DNA of 6,496 nt from an uncultured Eubacteriales bacterium. Its GTDB lineage: Bacteria; Bacillota; Clostridia; Peptostreptococcales; Anaerovoracaceae. Both the position numbers and the translations under genes were made by a program. Under the pieces are notes generated by a model. That model worked only from the letters and a program-made list of their open reading frames with translations. It was not told the origin of the DNA and ran no database searches. Positions within the stretch are counted from its first letter, which is position 1, and the number at the start of each line of letters is the position of its first letter. The stretch spans positions 1-6,496 of the forward strand of contig CACYBO010000059.1 in assembly GCA_902772685.1 (NCBI GenBank). Reading direction: 5' to 3'. Shown in pieces: positions 1-5,954 of this stretch.

Positions 1-3000
1 GTGACAGATACGCTTCCTGTTCGTCTTGTTGATGGTGTATGGCGCTATGATTTATTAAAACAAAATACTCTTGAAATAACAGGTCTTCTGCCTGGTGAGA
101 GCTATGCCCTTGATGATAGTACGACTGGAGTAATAGAGATAACCTTCTTTAAGGATACAGATCATCACGAAACCGGGCTGCAGGCGTTTCCTGGCGGCCG
201 AAATGTCAATGTCAGGCTGACAACAGAGGTTAATCAGACATGGCTCCAGAAAGGTTATGAGATAGATGATCTTAAAAGCCATACAAACACAATCAATTTC
301 AATGGAGTTCAGGATACTGCAACAGTTATTTTCGGCAAACCCGGAATAGAAAAGAATGGAACGCGGCTGGAAGACGGCACCTTCATGTATGAAATAGTGC
401 TCTCAGGTATAAGTGATCTTCCTGTAAGTGTCAGAGATACATTTGACACGAGCATCCTTGAGGTCGATACAGAGAGGACTGGTCAGGGAGACCACATGAC
501 AATTGCCGGCGGAAATCAGTATTCTCAAGTTACCGGAAAGACTCCTATCAGTTATTCTGACACATCAGATGGAATCATACTGACCGCAAATGCCGTTCCG
601 ATGCAGGAGAATGGTAGTTATTTTCCTTACTATAGGATCGTCTACTATATGAAACTCAAGGACGACGTTGACCTTGAACAGCTCGCTATCGCAAACGGCG
701 GGAAATATGAACTCATCAATAAAGCAATATGGGCGGATCATGAGACGGAATATAAATATACAGTTGAGTACGATTATCTTGATAAGGAATTGCTGAATGC
801 AGGAGAAATAGGGGGAACAAACCGTACCGCACAGTATATGATTACATTCAATTCTGCAAAGTCAACGCTCAACGGCGGCGAACCTATGGAGATGACAGAT
901 GTGCTCAGCAACAACCTGAGTATTGATTACGGATCCATCAATATCACAACGGATCCGTCAGGAGTCAGCGTCCCTTACTCAATTAGCGGAGGTCCTGATG
1001 GAACAACGGTGGCAACATATACGGTACCGGATTCTACAAAGGTCGTTATCACATACAGTGCACTGGTAACCGGCAAGGGTTCCCAGAAAATCGTAAATAA
1101 GGTATCGGTAAATGGTAAAGACGAAACAGAGGAAGAAACAAAGGACTTCGGAGAGGCCAATGAAGGTACAGGTGCGATAGCCTCTTTCAAGATAGTCAAA
1201 GTGGATGGATATGACGCCTCCAAGAAACTTGAGGGAGTCCAGTTCAAAATCTTTGCGGAGGATCCTAGCCTTAACTTCGGGGAAAATGCAAATTATGCAA
1301 AGGAAATAACTCTCACAACGGATGAAAACGGCGAAATAACCCTTGACGGAGCGGATTACGATTTCTACTTCAACAAAGTCTATCACGTTCAGGAAGTTGC
1401 GCCTCCGCCGGACTATGGGAACATAGGATTCGACTATCTTGTTACACTGACAAATGACATGTCACTGGTGGATTATGGTGAATTCATTTACTACTTCTCG
1501 GATTCCATGCAGATTAAGAACTGGCCTCTGGAGGGGCTCGTTGTAGAGAAGCAGGTAGAGAGTGACGATGATGCGGATAAAGACAGATATTATACATTCA
1601 GAGTGTCAATACTGAACGATGACGGTACTGTTAACACAGACTATAACGAGAAAAACGGAGATGACCAGTTCAGCAATGGTGTTGTAGAGTTCCAGATCAA
1701 AGACAAGGAGCAGAAAATGTTCTGGGGCTTCAAGAAAGGCACCAAGTATAAGGTCGAAGAAATAGATGCTGACGGATTTGCCACGACGGTAAAGTATGAT
1801 GTCTTTGATGAAAATGGGAATGTGATAGAAACGAAAACGGATGAAGGGTCATTACATAGTGGTGAATTCACACAAGAAGACGAAGTAATCGTATTCAAGA
1901 ATTCAAAGCACAACGAGGTCGGCAGTCTGAAGATCAGGAAGAACGTGACGGTGAACGGAAAAGCCACGACAACGGAAGATGCTGACGGCACATACACATT
2001 CACGATCACGGGTCCGGACGGTTATGAATCGGAGAAGACGATCACGATCACGAACGGAGCCAGCGATGAAGTGCAGGTGGACGATCTCGTACCGGGCACA
2101 TACACAGTCAGTGAGGACACGTCGAAGAACCCTGACGGCATGTCGCTGGTGGGCGACAACGACCTTGAGGTGGAGGTAGAGGCCGGCGAAACGGCAACGA
2201 TCCCGACGGCCGAGTTCACGAACAACAAGACGGAGGTCGGCAGCCTGAAGATCAGGAAGAACGTGACGGTGAACGGAAAAGCCACGACCGATACGGTAGC
2301 TGACGGAACATATACGTTCACGATCAGCGGCCCGGACGGTTATGAATCGGAGCAGACGATCACGATCACGGACGGAGCCAGCAACGAGGTGCAGGTCGAT
2401 GACCTCGTACCGGGCACATACACAGTCAGTGAGGACACATCGAAGAATCCTGACGGCATGTCGTTGGTCGGCGAGAACAATCTGAGCATCGAAGTCACGG
2501 CAAACAACACGTCTGAGATCCCGACGGCCGAGTTCACGAACAACAGAGAGTCAACATCCTCAGGTGAGGGAGAAATCAAGGTCAAAAAAGAACTGAACGG
2601 TCGCGCATGGACAGATAAAGATAAATTTACCTTCACGATCAGCGCCGAAGAAGGAACGCCGATGCCGGCTCAGACGAGCATTACGATCACAAAGAAAGAT
2701 GCAGATCACACAAAGAGCTTCGGCAAGATCGGATTCACGGAGGCAGGAAAATATGTCTATACAGTCAAGGAAACCAAAGGCAACATCAAGGGAGTCAAGT
2801 ACGACACCAAAGAGCACAAGGTTACAATTGAGGTTGTAGACGACGGAGAGGGACATCTCGTTGCGAAGGATGGCACACAGACGATTCAGACTGTCAAGAT
2901 CACAAACACTTACAAATCAGACAGGCCTGGTACAGGTGATGACAGCAATCTGCTCATCTGCTTAACAATGATGACTGCGTCATTGTTAGGATTGCTGATT

Positions 3001-3033
3001 CTGGTGTTCCGCCGCAGGTCGCTCAAAGAATAA
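1..3033 (+). CDS. Sortase-anchored multidomain adhesin / fimbrial-type surface protein (5' end outside window)
   Basis: The frame is open from base 1 and ends at TAA 3031-3033, giving 1010 visible residues. It begins inside a folded region with no signal peptide, so the GTG at base 1 is probably not the start. Two beta-rich adhesin-like modules come first (about 1-260 and 261-390). A SpaA/Cna-B domain follows (about 394-510), with a plausible isopeptide triad of K400, E465 in VQEV and N507 in IKNW. A related domain spans about 513-637 (K517; N in VFKNSK). Two near-identical 106-residue repeats fill 639-744 and 745-850. A Spy0128/FctA-type pilin domain covers about 856-971, with Lys at 862/863, E924 in VKET and N969 in TNTY. 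The C-terminus has RPGTG (975-979), a hydrophobic helix (about 984-1003) and RRRSLKE. I infer a stalk-like protein covalently attached to peptidoglycan and stabilised by internal Lys-Asn bonds. The ligand is unknown, and no sortase gene lies in the window. Confidence 0.88.
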   Translation: MTDTLPVRLVDGVWRYDLLKQNTLEITGLLPGESYALDDSTTGVIEITFFKDTDHHETGLQAFPGGRNVNVRLTTEVNQTWLQKGYEIDDLKSHTNTINFNGVQDTATVIFGKPGIEKNGTRLEDGTFMYEIVLSGISDLPVSVRDTFDTSILEVDTERTGQGDHMTIAGGNQYSQVTGKTPISYSDTSDGIILTANAVPMQENGSYFPYYRIVYYMKLKDDVDLEQLAIANGGKYELINKAIWADHETEYKYTVEYDYLDKELLNAGEIGGTNRTAQYMITFNSAKSTLNGGEPMEMTDVLSNNLSIDYGSINITTDPSGVSVPYSISGGPDGTTVATYTVPDSTKVVITYSALVTGKGSQKIVNKVSVNGKDETEEETKDFGEANEGTGAIASFKIVKVDGYDASKKLEGVQFKIFAEDPSLNFGENANYAKEITLTTDENGEITLDGADYDFYFNKVYHVQEVAPPPDYGNIGFDYLVTLTNDMSLVDYGEFIYYFSDSMQIKNWPLEGLVVEKQVESDDDADKDRYYTFRVSILNDDGTVNTDYNEKNGDDQFSNGVVEFQIKDKEQKMFWGFKKGTKYKVEEIDADGFATTVKYDVFDENGNVIETKTDEGSLHSGEFTQEDEVIVFKNSKHNEVGSLKIRKNVTVNGKATTTEDADGTYTFTITGPDGYESEKTITITNGASDEVQVDDLVPGTYTVSEDTSKNPDGMSLVGDNDLEVEVEAGETATIPTAEFTNNKTEVGSLKIRKNVTVNGKATTDTVADGTYTFTISGPDGYESEQTITITDGASNEVQVDDLVPGTYTVSEDTSKNPDGMSLVGENNLSIEVTANNTSEIPTAEFTNNRESTSSGEGEIKVKKELNGRAWTDKDKFTFTISAEEGTPMPAQTSITITKKDADHTKSFGKIGFTEAGKYVYTVKETKGNIKGVKYDTKEHKVTIEVVDDGEGHLVAKDGTQTIQTVKITNTYKSDRPGTGDDSNLLICLTMMTASLLGLLILVFRRRSLKE
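1915..2550 (+). repeat. Two tandem 318-bp in-frame repeats within the adhesin
   Basis: Copy 1 is 1915-2232 and copy 2 is 2233-2550, an exact 106-codon period. Both begin EVGSLKIRKNVTVNGKATT and end with IPTAEFTNN. Long stretches match at the DNA level, for example the segment encoding VPGTYTVSEDTSKNPDGMSL differs only at scattered third positions. Divergence is concentrated at 2152-2199 versus 2470-2517 (residues 718-733 versus 824-839). Each unit reads as one pilin-type beta-sandwich domain. The near identity points to recent duplication or homogenisation. The block is GC-richer than the flanking coding sequence. Confidence 0.93.
2923..3030 (+). other. Noncanonical cell-wall sorting signal (RPGTG, membrane helix, basic tail)
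   Basis: Residues 975-979 read RPGTG, followed by DDSN, a hydrophobic segment of about 20 residues rich in Leu, Ile and Met, and the tail RRRSLKE at the extreme C-terminus. This is the tripartite layout recognised by sortases. The first position is Arg in place of the Leu of LPXTG, which resembles the looser xPxTGD signals seen in Clostridia surface proteins. A specialised or relaxed-specificity sortase is inferred. Confidence 0.8.
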
Positions 3034-3080
3034 TGCGGTAGGAATCGGATTATTCATCGGTTGATTAAAACAGACAAATA

Positions 3081-3121
3081 AAAAACGGAGAAACCAGGAA
3101 ACCCGGTTTCTCCGTTTTTTT
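3081..3121 (+). terminator. Rho-independent terminator of the adhesin gene
   Basis: A 15-bp perfect stem pairs 3081-3095 (core CGGAGAAACC) with 3105-3119 (core GGTTTCTCCG) around a 9-nt loop, and the descending arm runs into T3115-T3121. It starts 47 nt after the adhesin stop codon. The A-run on the left arm means it could also work in reverse, but no convergent gene is seen. Confidence 0.93.
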
Positions 3122-3122
3122 A

Positions 3123-3138
3123 TGGTATACTAATTCAT
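3123..3138 (+). promoter_or_regulatory. Extended -10 promoter abutting the amidohydrolase ATG (predicted leaderless)
   Basis: TGGTATACT at 3123-3131 matches the extended -10 pattern TGnTATAAT with one mismatch. Only 7 nt (AATTCAT) separate it from ATG 3139, so the expected transcription start falls at or next to the A of the start codon. There is no Shine-Dalgarno sequence. At 17-nt spacing the -35 position (3103-3108) lies in the terminator's right arm and is a poor match, as tolerated by extended -10 promoters. Transcription from this site is inferred from sequence only. Confidence 0.6.
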
Positions 3139-4758
3139 ATGAAGACCTTATTCACTAACGGAAAAATATTTACATCAAATCGGCAGCAGCTTTATGCAGA
3201 AGCGATGCTGGTTGAGGATGGTATCATAAATTGGATCGGAAATAATCCTGCGGATGAAGAAGCGGAAGTGATCGACCTGAAGGGAAAGACGGTCATTCCG
3301 GGAATCATTGATGCACACATGCATCCGATGATGCTGGCTGAATACAGCAAGCAGATCGCCTGCCTGCCGCCGCGCGTAAACTCCATCGAAGACCTCGTGG
3401 GTGAAATATCTGAGGCTGCAAAGGCAGCAGAAGAGGGCAGCTGGATCTGCGGCTGGGGCTATGACGAGGGCAAGTATGCGGAAAAGCGCTCACCGAACCG
3501 TTACGATCTGGATCGGGGCTGCGCAGACAAACCGGTGTTCCTCGTCCGGAGCTGTGAACACATTCGCTGCGTCAACAGCAAAGCTCTGGAGATTGCAGGA
3601 ATTACAAAGGATACCCCGGATCCTCCCGGCGGCAAAATCGACCGTGATGCAGACGGCGAGCCAACAGGAGTTCTCCGCGAAAGCGCCCGCGATCTGGTGA
3701 TTCCTTTCATGCCGGAAGAAACGGAAGAACAGCTGATCGGCGCGCTTGTAGACTTGGGCGAAATGCTCAGCTCCCAGGGAATCGTCGCTATCGGCGATAT
3801 GGGAAATCTCCACCCGGGTGGCAATTACGATTACTATATCAAAGCAGCTGAACGGGGTTTCCGGCAACGCGTTACTCTGTATTACATGTGGGATTACTTC
3901 GACAAGGATCCGGCTTTCGATATCACGCCGCAGCTCATGGATTATGACGCACGCATCCGCATCGCTGGGTTGAAGCTGATTGGTGACGGCAGTATCAGCG
4001 GCAAGACCGCATGGCTTTCTCGACCGTACCTTGGAACGGAAGAATGCGGTATGCCTGTTTACTCCGATGAGCTCATGGAGAGCGCGATTGGTTTTGCAAA
4101 AGCAAAAGGCTGCCAGCTGTCAGTACATGCAATGGGAGGGCGCGCTATCGACCGCGTTATCAGCCGGGTTTACAAGGAAGATGACTGGACTGATGGCAAG
4201 ACACCATATCTGCGGGTCGAGCATCTGACGGAACCGTCTGAAGAAGCCATGGCAAAAGCAGCCGAGAAGGGCATTGCATTCGCAAGCCAGCCTATATTTG
4301 AGTATTGCGAAATCGAAACATACAAGGCCAATATGGACGAAGCACGGCTGAAGACGCTTTATCCGCTGCGGACGATTCTGGACCGGGGCGTGAAACTTTG
4401 CATCTCAACGGATGCACCGGCGACATCATGGGCGACGCCTTCGGATCCGTTTGTGAACATCAAGGCAGCCGTCACCCGCCGCGCCTATGACGGAACGGAC
4501 ATCGGACAGGAACAGCGCCTTGACATCGAAACGGCGGTCATCCTCTACACAAAAGAGGCAGCGGAAATCTGCGGCTTCGGACATCTGGGACAGCTTTCAC
4601 CGGGCTGCTGCGCGGATTTCGTCGTCCTCAGTGACGACATCTTTTCCATCGACGCGGAGCGGATTGATCAAGTCTGTGCACAGGAAACCTGGATCAACGG
4701 TAAACGCATCTATTCCAAAGAAAAAGACGGCGAGCTGGCATCATCCGTCTGCTGCTGA
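3139..4758 (+). CDS. YtcJ-type metal-dependent amidohydrolase (Amidohydro_3 family)
   Basis: This 539-residue protein has the usual family length and fold order. The N-terminal beta-sandwich segment (about 1-50, LFTNGKIFTSN) leads to IPGIIDAHMHP, where H60 and H62 are the HxH metal ligands. Other expected active-site positions are present: K279 in LKLIGDGS, H330 in SVHAMGG, H362 in RVEHLTE and D425 in STDAPATS. The C-terminus returns to the beta-sandwich (ADFVVLSDD; TWINGKRIYS). No signal peptide or membrane helix is seen, so it is probably cytosolic. Family members hydrolyse amide or related C-N bonds, and characterised relatives include N-substituted formamide deformylase; the substrate here cannot be read from sequence. 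The ATG at 3139 is preferred because it supplies the complete N-terminal strand, and the next Met (M23) lacks a ribosome-binding site. Terminators on both sides make it a monocistronic unit. Confidence 0.93.
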   Translation: MKTLFTNGKIFTSNRQQLYAEAMLVEDGIINWIGNNPADEEAEVIDLKGKTVIPGIIDAHMHPMMLAEYSKQIACLPPRVNSIEDLVGEISEAAKAAEEGSWICGWGYDEGKYAEKRSPNRYDLDRGCADKPVFLVRSCEHIRCVNSKALEIAGITKDTPDPPGGKIDRDADGEPTGVLRESARDLVIPFMPEETEEQLIGALVDLGEMLSSQGIVAIGDMGNLHPGGNYDYYIKAAERGFRQRVTLYYMWDYFDKDPAFDITPQLMDYDARIRIAGLKLIGDGSISGKTAWLSRPYLGTEECGMPVYSDELMESAIGFAKAKGCQLSVHAMGGRAIDRVISRVYKEDDWTDGKTPYLRVEHLTEPSEEAMAKAAEKGIAFASQPIFEYCEIETYKANMDEARLKTLYPLRTILDRGVKLCISTDAPATSWATPSDPFVNIKAAVTRRAYDGTDIGQEQRLDIETAVILYTKEAAEICGFGHLGQLSPGCCADFVVLSDDIFSIDAERIDQVCAQETWINGKRIYSKEKDGELASSVCC

Positions 4759-4799
4759 TCAGATCAAGGCGATGAACGAAAGATTATCATATGCAGCAC

Positions 4800-4832
4800 A
4801 AAGCCCTGGAACCAACGGTTTCCAGGGCTTTT
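4800..4832 (+). terminator. Rho-independent terminator of the amidohydrolase gene
   Basis: AAAGCCCTGGAA-CC (4800-4813) pairs with GG-T-TTCCAGGGCTTT (4817-4831), leaving a 3-nt loop (AAC) and one bulged T in the right arm. The stem is about 14 bp with a GCCCTGG core and ends in TTTT at 4829-4832. It lies about 40 nt past the amidohydrolase stop. The short T tract suggests termination may be incomplete. Confidence 0.85.
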
Positions 4833-4862
4833 GCCTGCCAAATATTCAAACGACGGGGAGCG

Positions 4863-4871
4863 TGCTATAAT
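4863..4871 (+). promoter_or_regulatory. Extended -10 promoter (TGCTATAAT) for the Lin0512-family gene
   Basis: TGCTATAAT at 4863-4871 is a perfect extended -10 match. The best -35 at 17-nt spacing is TATTCA (4843-4848), three of six matches to TTGACA. The expected start is about 4877-4879, giving a 5' leader of about 55 nt before ATG 4932. It sits just after the amidohydrolase terminator, which fits the start of a new unit. Confidence 0.75.
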
Positions 4872-4875
4872 AATT

Positions 4876-4935
4876 ATGATTTTGCAGCCTGATTACGAAA
4901 CGATAAAAAAGAATATGAAGGAGAAGGGGAAATGA
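4876..4935 (+). CDS. Possible 19-codon leader ORF overlapping the Lin0512 start
   Basis: ATG 4876 opens a frame reading MILQPDYETIKKNMKEKGK and ending at TGA 4933-4935, which overlaps the downstream ATG (4932-4934) in an ATGA arrangement. It has no ribosome-binding site, and its ATG lies only 4 nt after the -10 box, so it could be translated only if transcription starts unusually early. The overlap suggests translational coupling, but a frame this short can arise by chance. It contains the ribosome-binding site of the next gene. No similarity is recognised. Confidence 0.2.
   Translation: MILQPDYETIKKNMKEKGK
4918..4923 (+). promoter_or_regulatory. Ribosome-binding site AAGGAG for the Lin0512-family gene
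   Basis: AAGGAG lies 8 nt before ATG 4932 and 11 nt before the adjacent in-frame ATG 4935. The spacing favours 4932 as the start, although the second Met (MKRL) is also usable. Confidence 0.8.
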
Positions 4936-5291
4936 TGAAAAGGCTGATCATTGAATTTGGACAGGGCGTTGACATGCACGGCGGCGACCAGAACAACGCC
5001 GTTCTGAAAGCAACCAAGGACGCGATCCACCACTGCTGCATGGCCGGAATCTCTGAGATATTCGAAATCACCGACCGGAAGACGCAGGCGTTTATCAAAG
5101 CGGACATCTACGCGCCGCATCCCGAGGAAGTGGATCCGGCCGTCGTGACAGATTACCTGGATAAATGGAACGTTGAAGCGGAAGTACACCACGGCGGAGC
5201 AAATCCGGACGGAATCGCCCTCGACGGCAAGCCCAAAACAGAAATCACGATCGCAATCGTGGCGCTCACGGTATTTGTAGAGCAACCGTAA
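4932..5291 (+). CDS. Lin0512-family conserved protein of unknown function
   Basis: The product is 119 residues, close to the family's usual size. It shows the features I associate with the Lin0512 family: a first strand ending in a glycine motif (IIEFGQGVDMHGGD, about residues 6-19), a helix (AVLKATKDAIHHCC, about 23-36), a central IFEIT/ADIYAP region with a Pro-Glu-Glu-Val-Asp motif, a VEAEVHHGGANPDG segment (about 77-90), and a hydrophobic last strand (ITIAIVALTVFV). Conserved His, Asp and Gly residues near both glycine motifs hint at a ligand or metal site, which is inference. No signal peptide or membrane helix is visible, so it is probably cytosolic. Family function is not established. 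It starts a new unit behind its own promoter, and no terminator is visible after it, so transcripts may continue into the GNAT-thioredoxin gene. Confidence 0.85.
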   Translation: MMKRLIIEFGQGVDMHGGDQNNAVLKATKDAIHHCCMAGISEIFEITDRKTQAFIKADIYAPHPEEVDPAVVTDYLDKWNVEAEVHHGGANPDGIALDGKPKTEITIAIVALTVFVEQP

Positions 5292-5319
5292 TGCCAAAGC
5301 GTGCTCGGCGCAGCTTGGT

Positions 5320-5393
5320 TCAGCACAGCTCCTCGGCAAGACTCAGCACAAGGAAACGGTATAATAAGGCATCAGCTGACCAAGTGTGCTGAG
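5320..5393 (+). promoter_or_regulatory. Candidate promoter with clustered TCAGC half-sites (putative operator)
   Basis: A TATAAT box at 5360-5365 lies 58 nt before ATG 5424, with no good -35. Related half-sites surround it: TCAGCACA at 5320-5327 and again at 5343-5350, the palindrome TCAGCTGA at 5372-5379, and the inverse TGTGCTGA at 5385-5392. The outer pair makes a perfect 9-bp inverted repeat, CTCAGCACA (5342-5350) and TGTGCTGAG (5385-5393), that brackets the -10 box and the expected start near 5372. This could be a repressor operator, or hairpin arms in read-through RNA. No T tract follows, so it is not an intrinsic terminator. Confidence 0.4.
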
Positions 5394-5411
5394 CATAACG
5401 ATATATAATAA

Positions 5412-5416
5412 AGGAG
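5412..5416 (+). promoter_or_regulatory. Ribosome-binding site AGGAG for the GNAT-thioredoxin gene
   Basis: AGGAG within AAAGGAG lies 7 nt before ATG 5424, a near-ideal site that fixes the start. A second TATAAT-like string at 5404-5409 is too close to act as its promoter without destroying this site. Confidence 0.88.
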
Positions 5417-5423
5417 AAAAACT

Positions 5424-5948
5424 ATGGAATTCATTCATGAACCAAACAGGATCTACGGTACAGATGAAAACAACAAGGTAATCGCTGAGATTACATTTCC
5501 GGAGACGGCGCCCGGGGTTTACACCATAGATCACACGATCGTCGACAGTTCTCTGCAGGGACAGGGAATCGCGGGAAAGCTCGTGCAGGCAGCAGTGGAT
5601 GACATCAAAGAGCAGGGAGGCAAGGTAGAGGCAACGTGCTCATATGCCGTAAAGTGGCTGGAGAAGCACAGCCCGAAGAAGGTCAAGTTCTTTTATATGG
5701 ACGGATGCCCTTATTGCAGAAACGCCAACATAGCAATCGAGGAGCTGATCCGGGAGAATCCGGCGTACGGCGATATTGAAATCGAACGGATCAATGAACA
5801 GGATCCGCCAGCAGGATTGACTGGATACAATTATTACTATGTTCCGAGCATGTTTATCGGCAAGGAAAAAATCTATGAGGCCCAGCCCGGACAGCAGTAC
5901 GATGAGATTAAGGAACATGTACGAGAAGTTTTTGAAAAGGCCAGATAA
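5424..5948 (+). CDS. Fusion protein: YjdJ-type GNAT acetyltransferase domain plus CPYC thioredoxin/glutaredoxin-like domain
   Basis: This 174-residue protein holds two domains in one frame. Residues 1-83 match the small GCN5-related YjdJ type: a short beta-meander (IYGTDENNKVIAEITFPE), DHTIVDSSLQGQGIAGKLV with the Q-x-x-G-x-A/G acetyl-CoA loop at 45-51, and the signature CSYAVKWLEKH at 72-82. After about five linker residues a thioredoxin fold starts at KVKFFYMDGCPYC, with redox cysteines C95 and C98 and the expected cis-Pro P141 in VPSMFIG. It ends in a helix (EIKEHVREVFEKAR). The second half resembles stand-alone clostridial glutaredoxin-like proteins of about 90 residues. Likely activities are acyl transfer from acetyl-CoA to an unknown acceptor and thiol-disulphide exchange, probably in the cytosol since no signal peptide is seen. 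The acetyltransferase portion is compact and lacks the usual short tail after the KH motif. It is followed after 6 nt by the AlkZ-related gene. Confidence 0.88.
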   Translation: MEFIHEPNRIYGTDENNKVIAEITFPETAPGVYTIDHTIVDSSLQGQGIAGKLVQAAVDDIKEQGGKVEATCSYAVKWLEKHSPKKVKFFYMDGCPYCRNANIAIEELIRENPAYGDIEIERINEQDPPAGLTGYNYYYVPSMFIGKEKIYEAQPGQQYDEIKEHVREVFEKAR

Positions 5949-5954
5949 TCGGCA

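Noticed and set aside
1..3. GTG at base 1 as a genuine start codon of the surface protein
   Set aside because: No upstream sequence is visible and the protein lacks a signal peptide, which a sortase-anchored protein needs. The window most likely cuts the gene.
2022..2636. Two similar minus-strand open frames of about 98 codons that look like paralogues
   Set aside because: They are the reverse complement of the two tandem repeats in the adhesin, so their similarity is inherited from the repeat. The sequences are Ser/Val/Thr-rich with no recognisable fold.
3401..4870. Several out-of-frame plus-strand and minus-strand open frames inside and just past the amidohydrolase
   Set aside because: The amidohydrolase frame is intact from HxH to the C-terminal strand. 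The alternatives are low-complexity Arg/Ser/Ala-rich translations lacking start signals.
4893..5339. 148-codon minus-strand open frame over the Lin0512-family gene
   Set aside because: The plus-strand gene has a perfect promoter, a ribosome-binding site and family motifs. The minus-strand frame has none of these.
5385..5409. Inverted repeat arm followed by an A/T-rich stretch as a terminator of the Lin0512-family unit
   Set aside because: The sequence after the hairpin arm is CATAACGATATATAATAAAGG with no T run, and the arms are 34 nt apart, so an intrinsic terminator is not supported.
5404..5409. TATAAT immediately before the GNAT-thioredoxin ribosome-binding site as its promoter
   Set aside because: Its transcription start would fall around 5416, at the end of the AGGAG site, removing the ribosome-binding site from the mRNA. 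The TATAAT at 5360-5365 is a better candidate.
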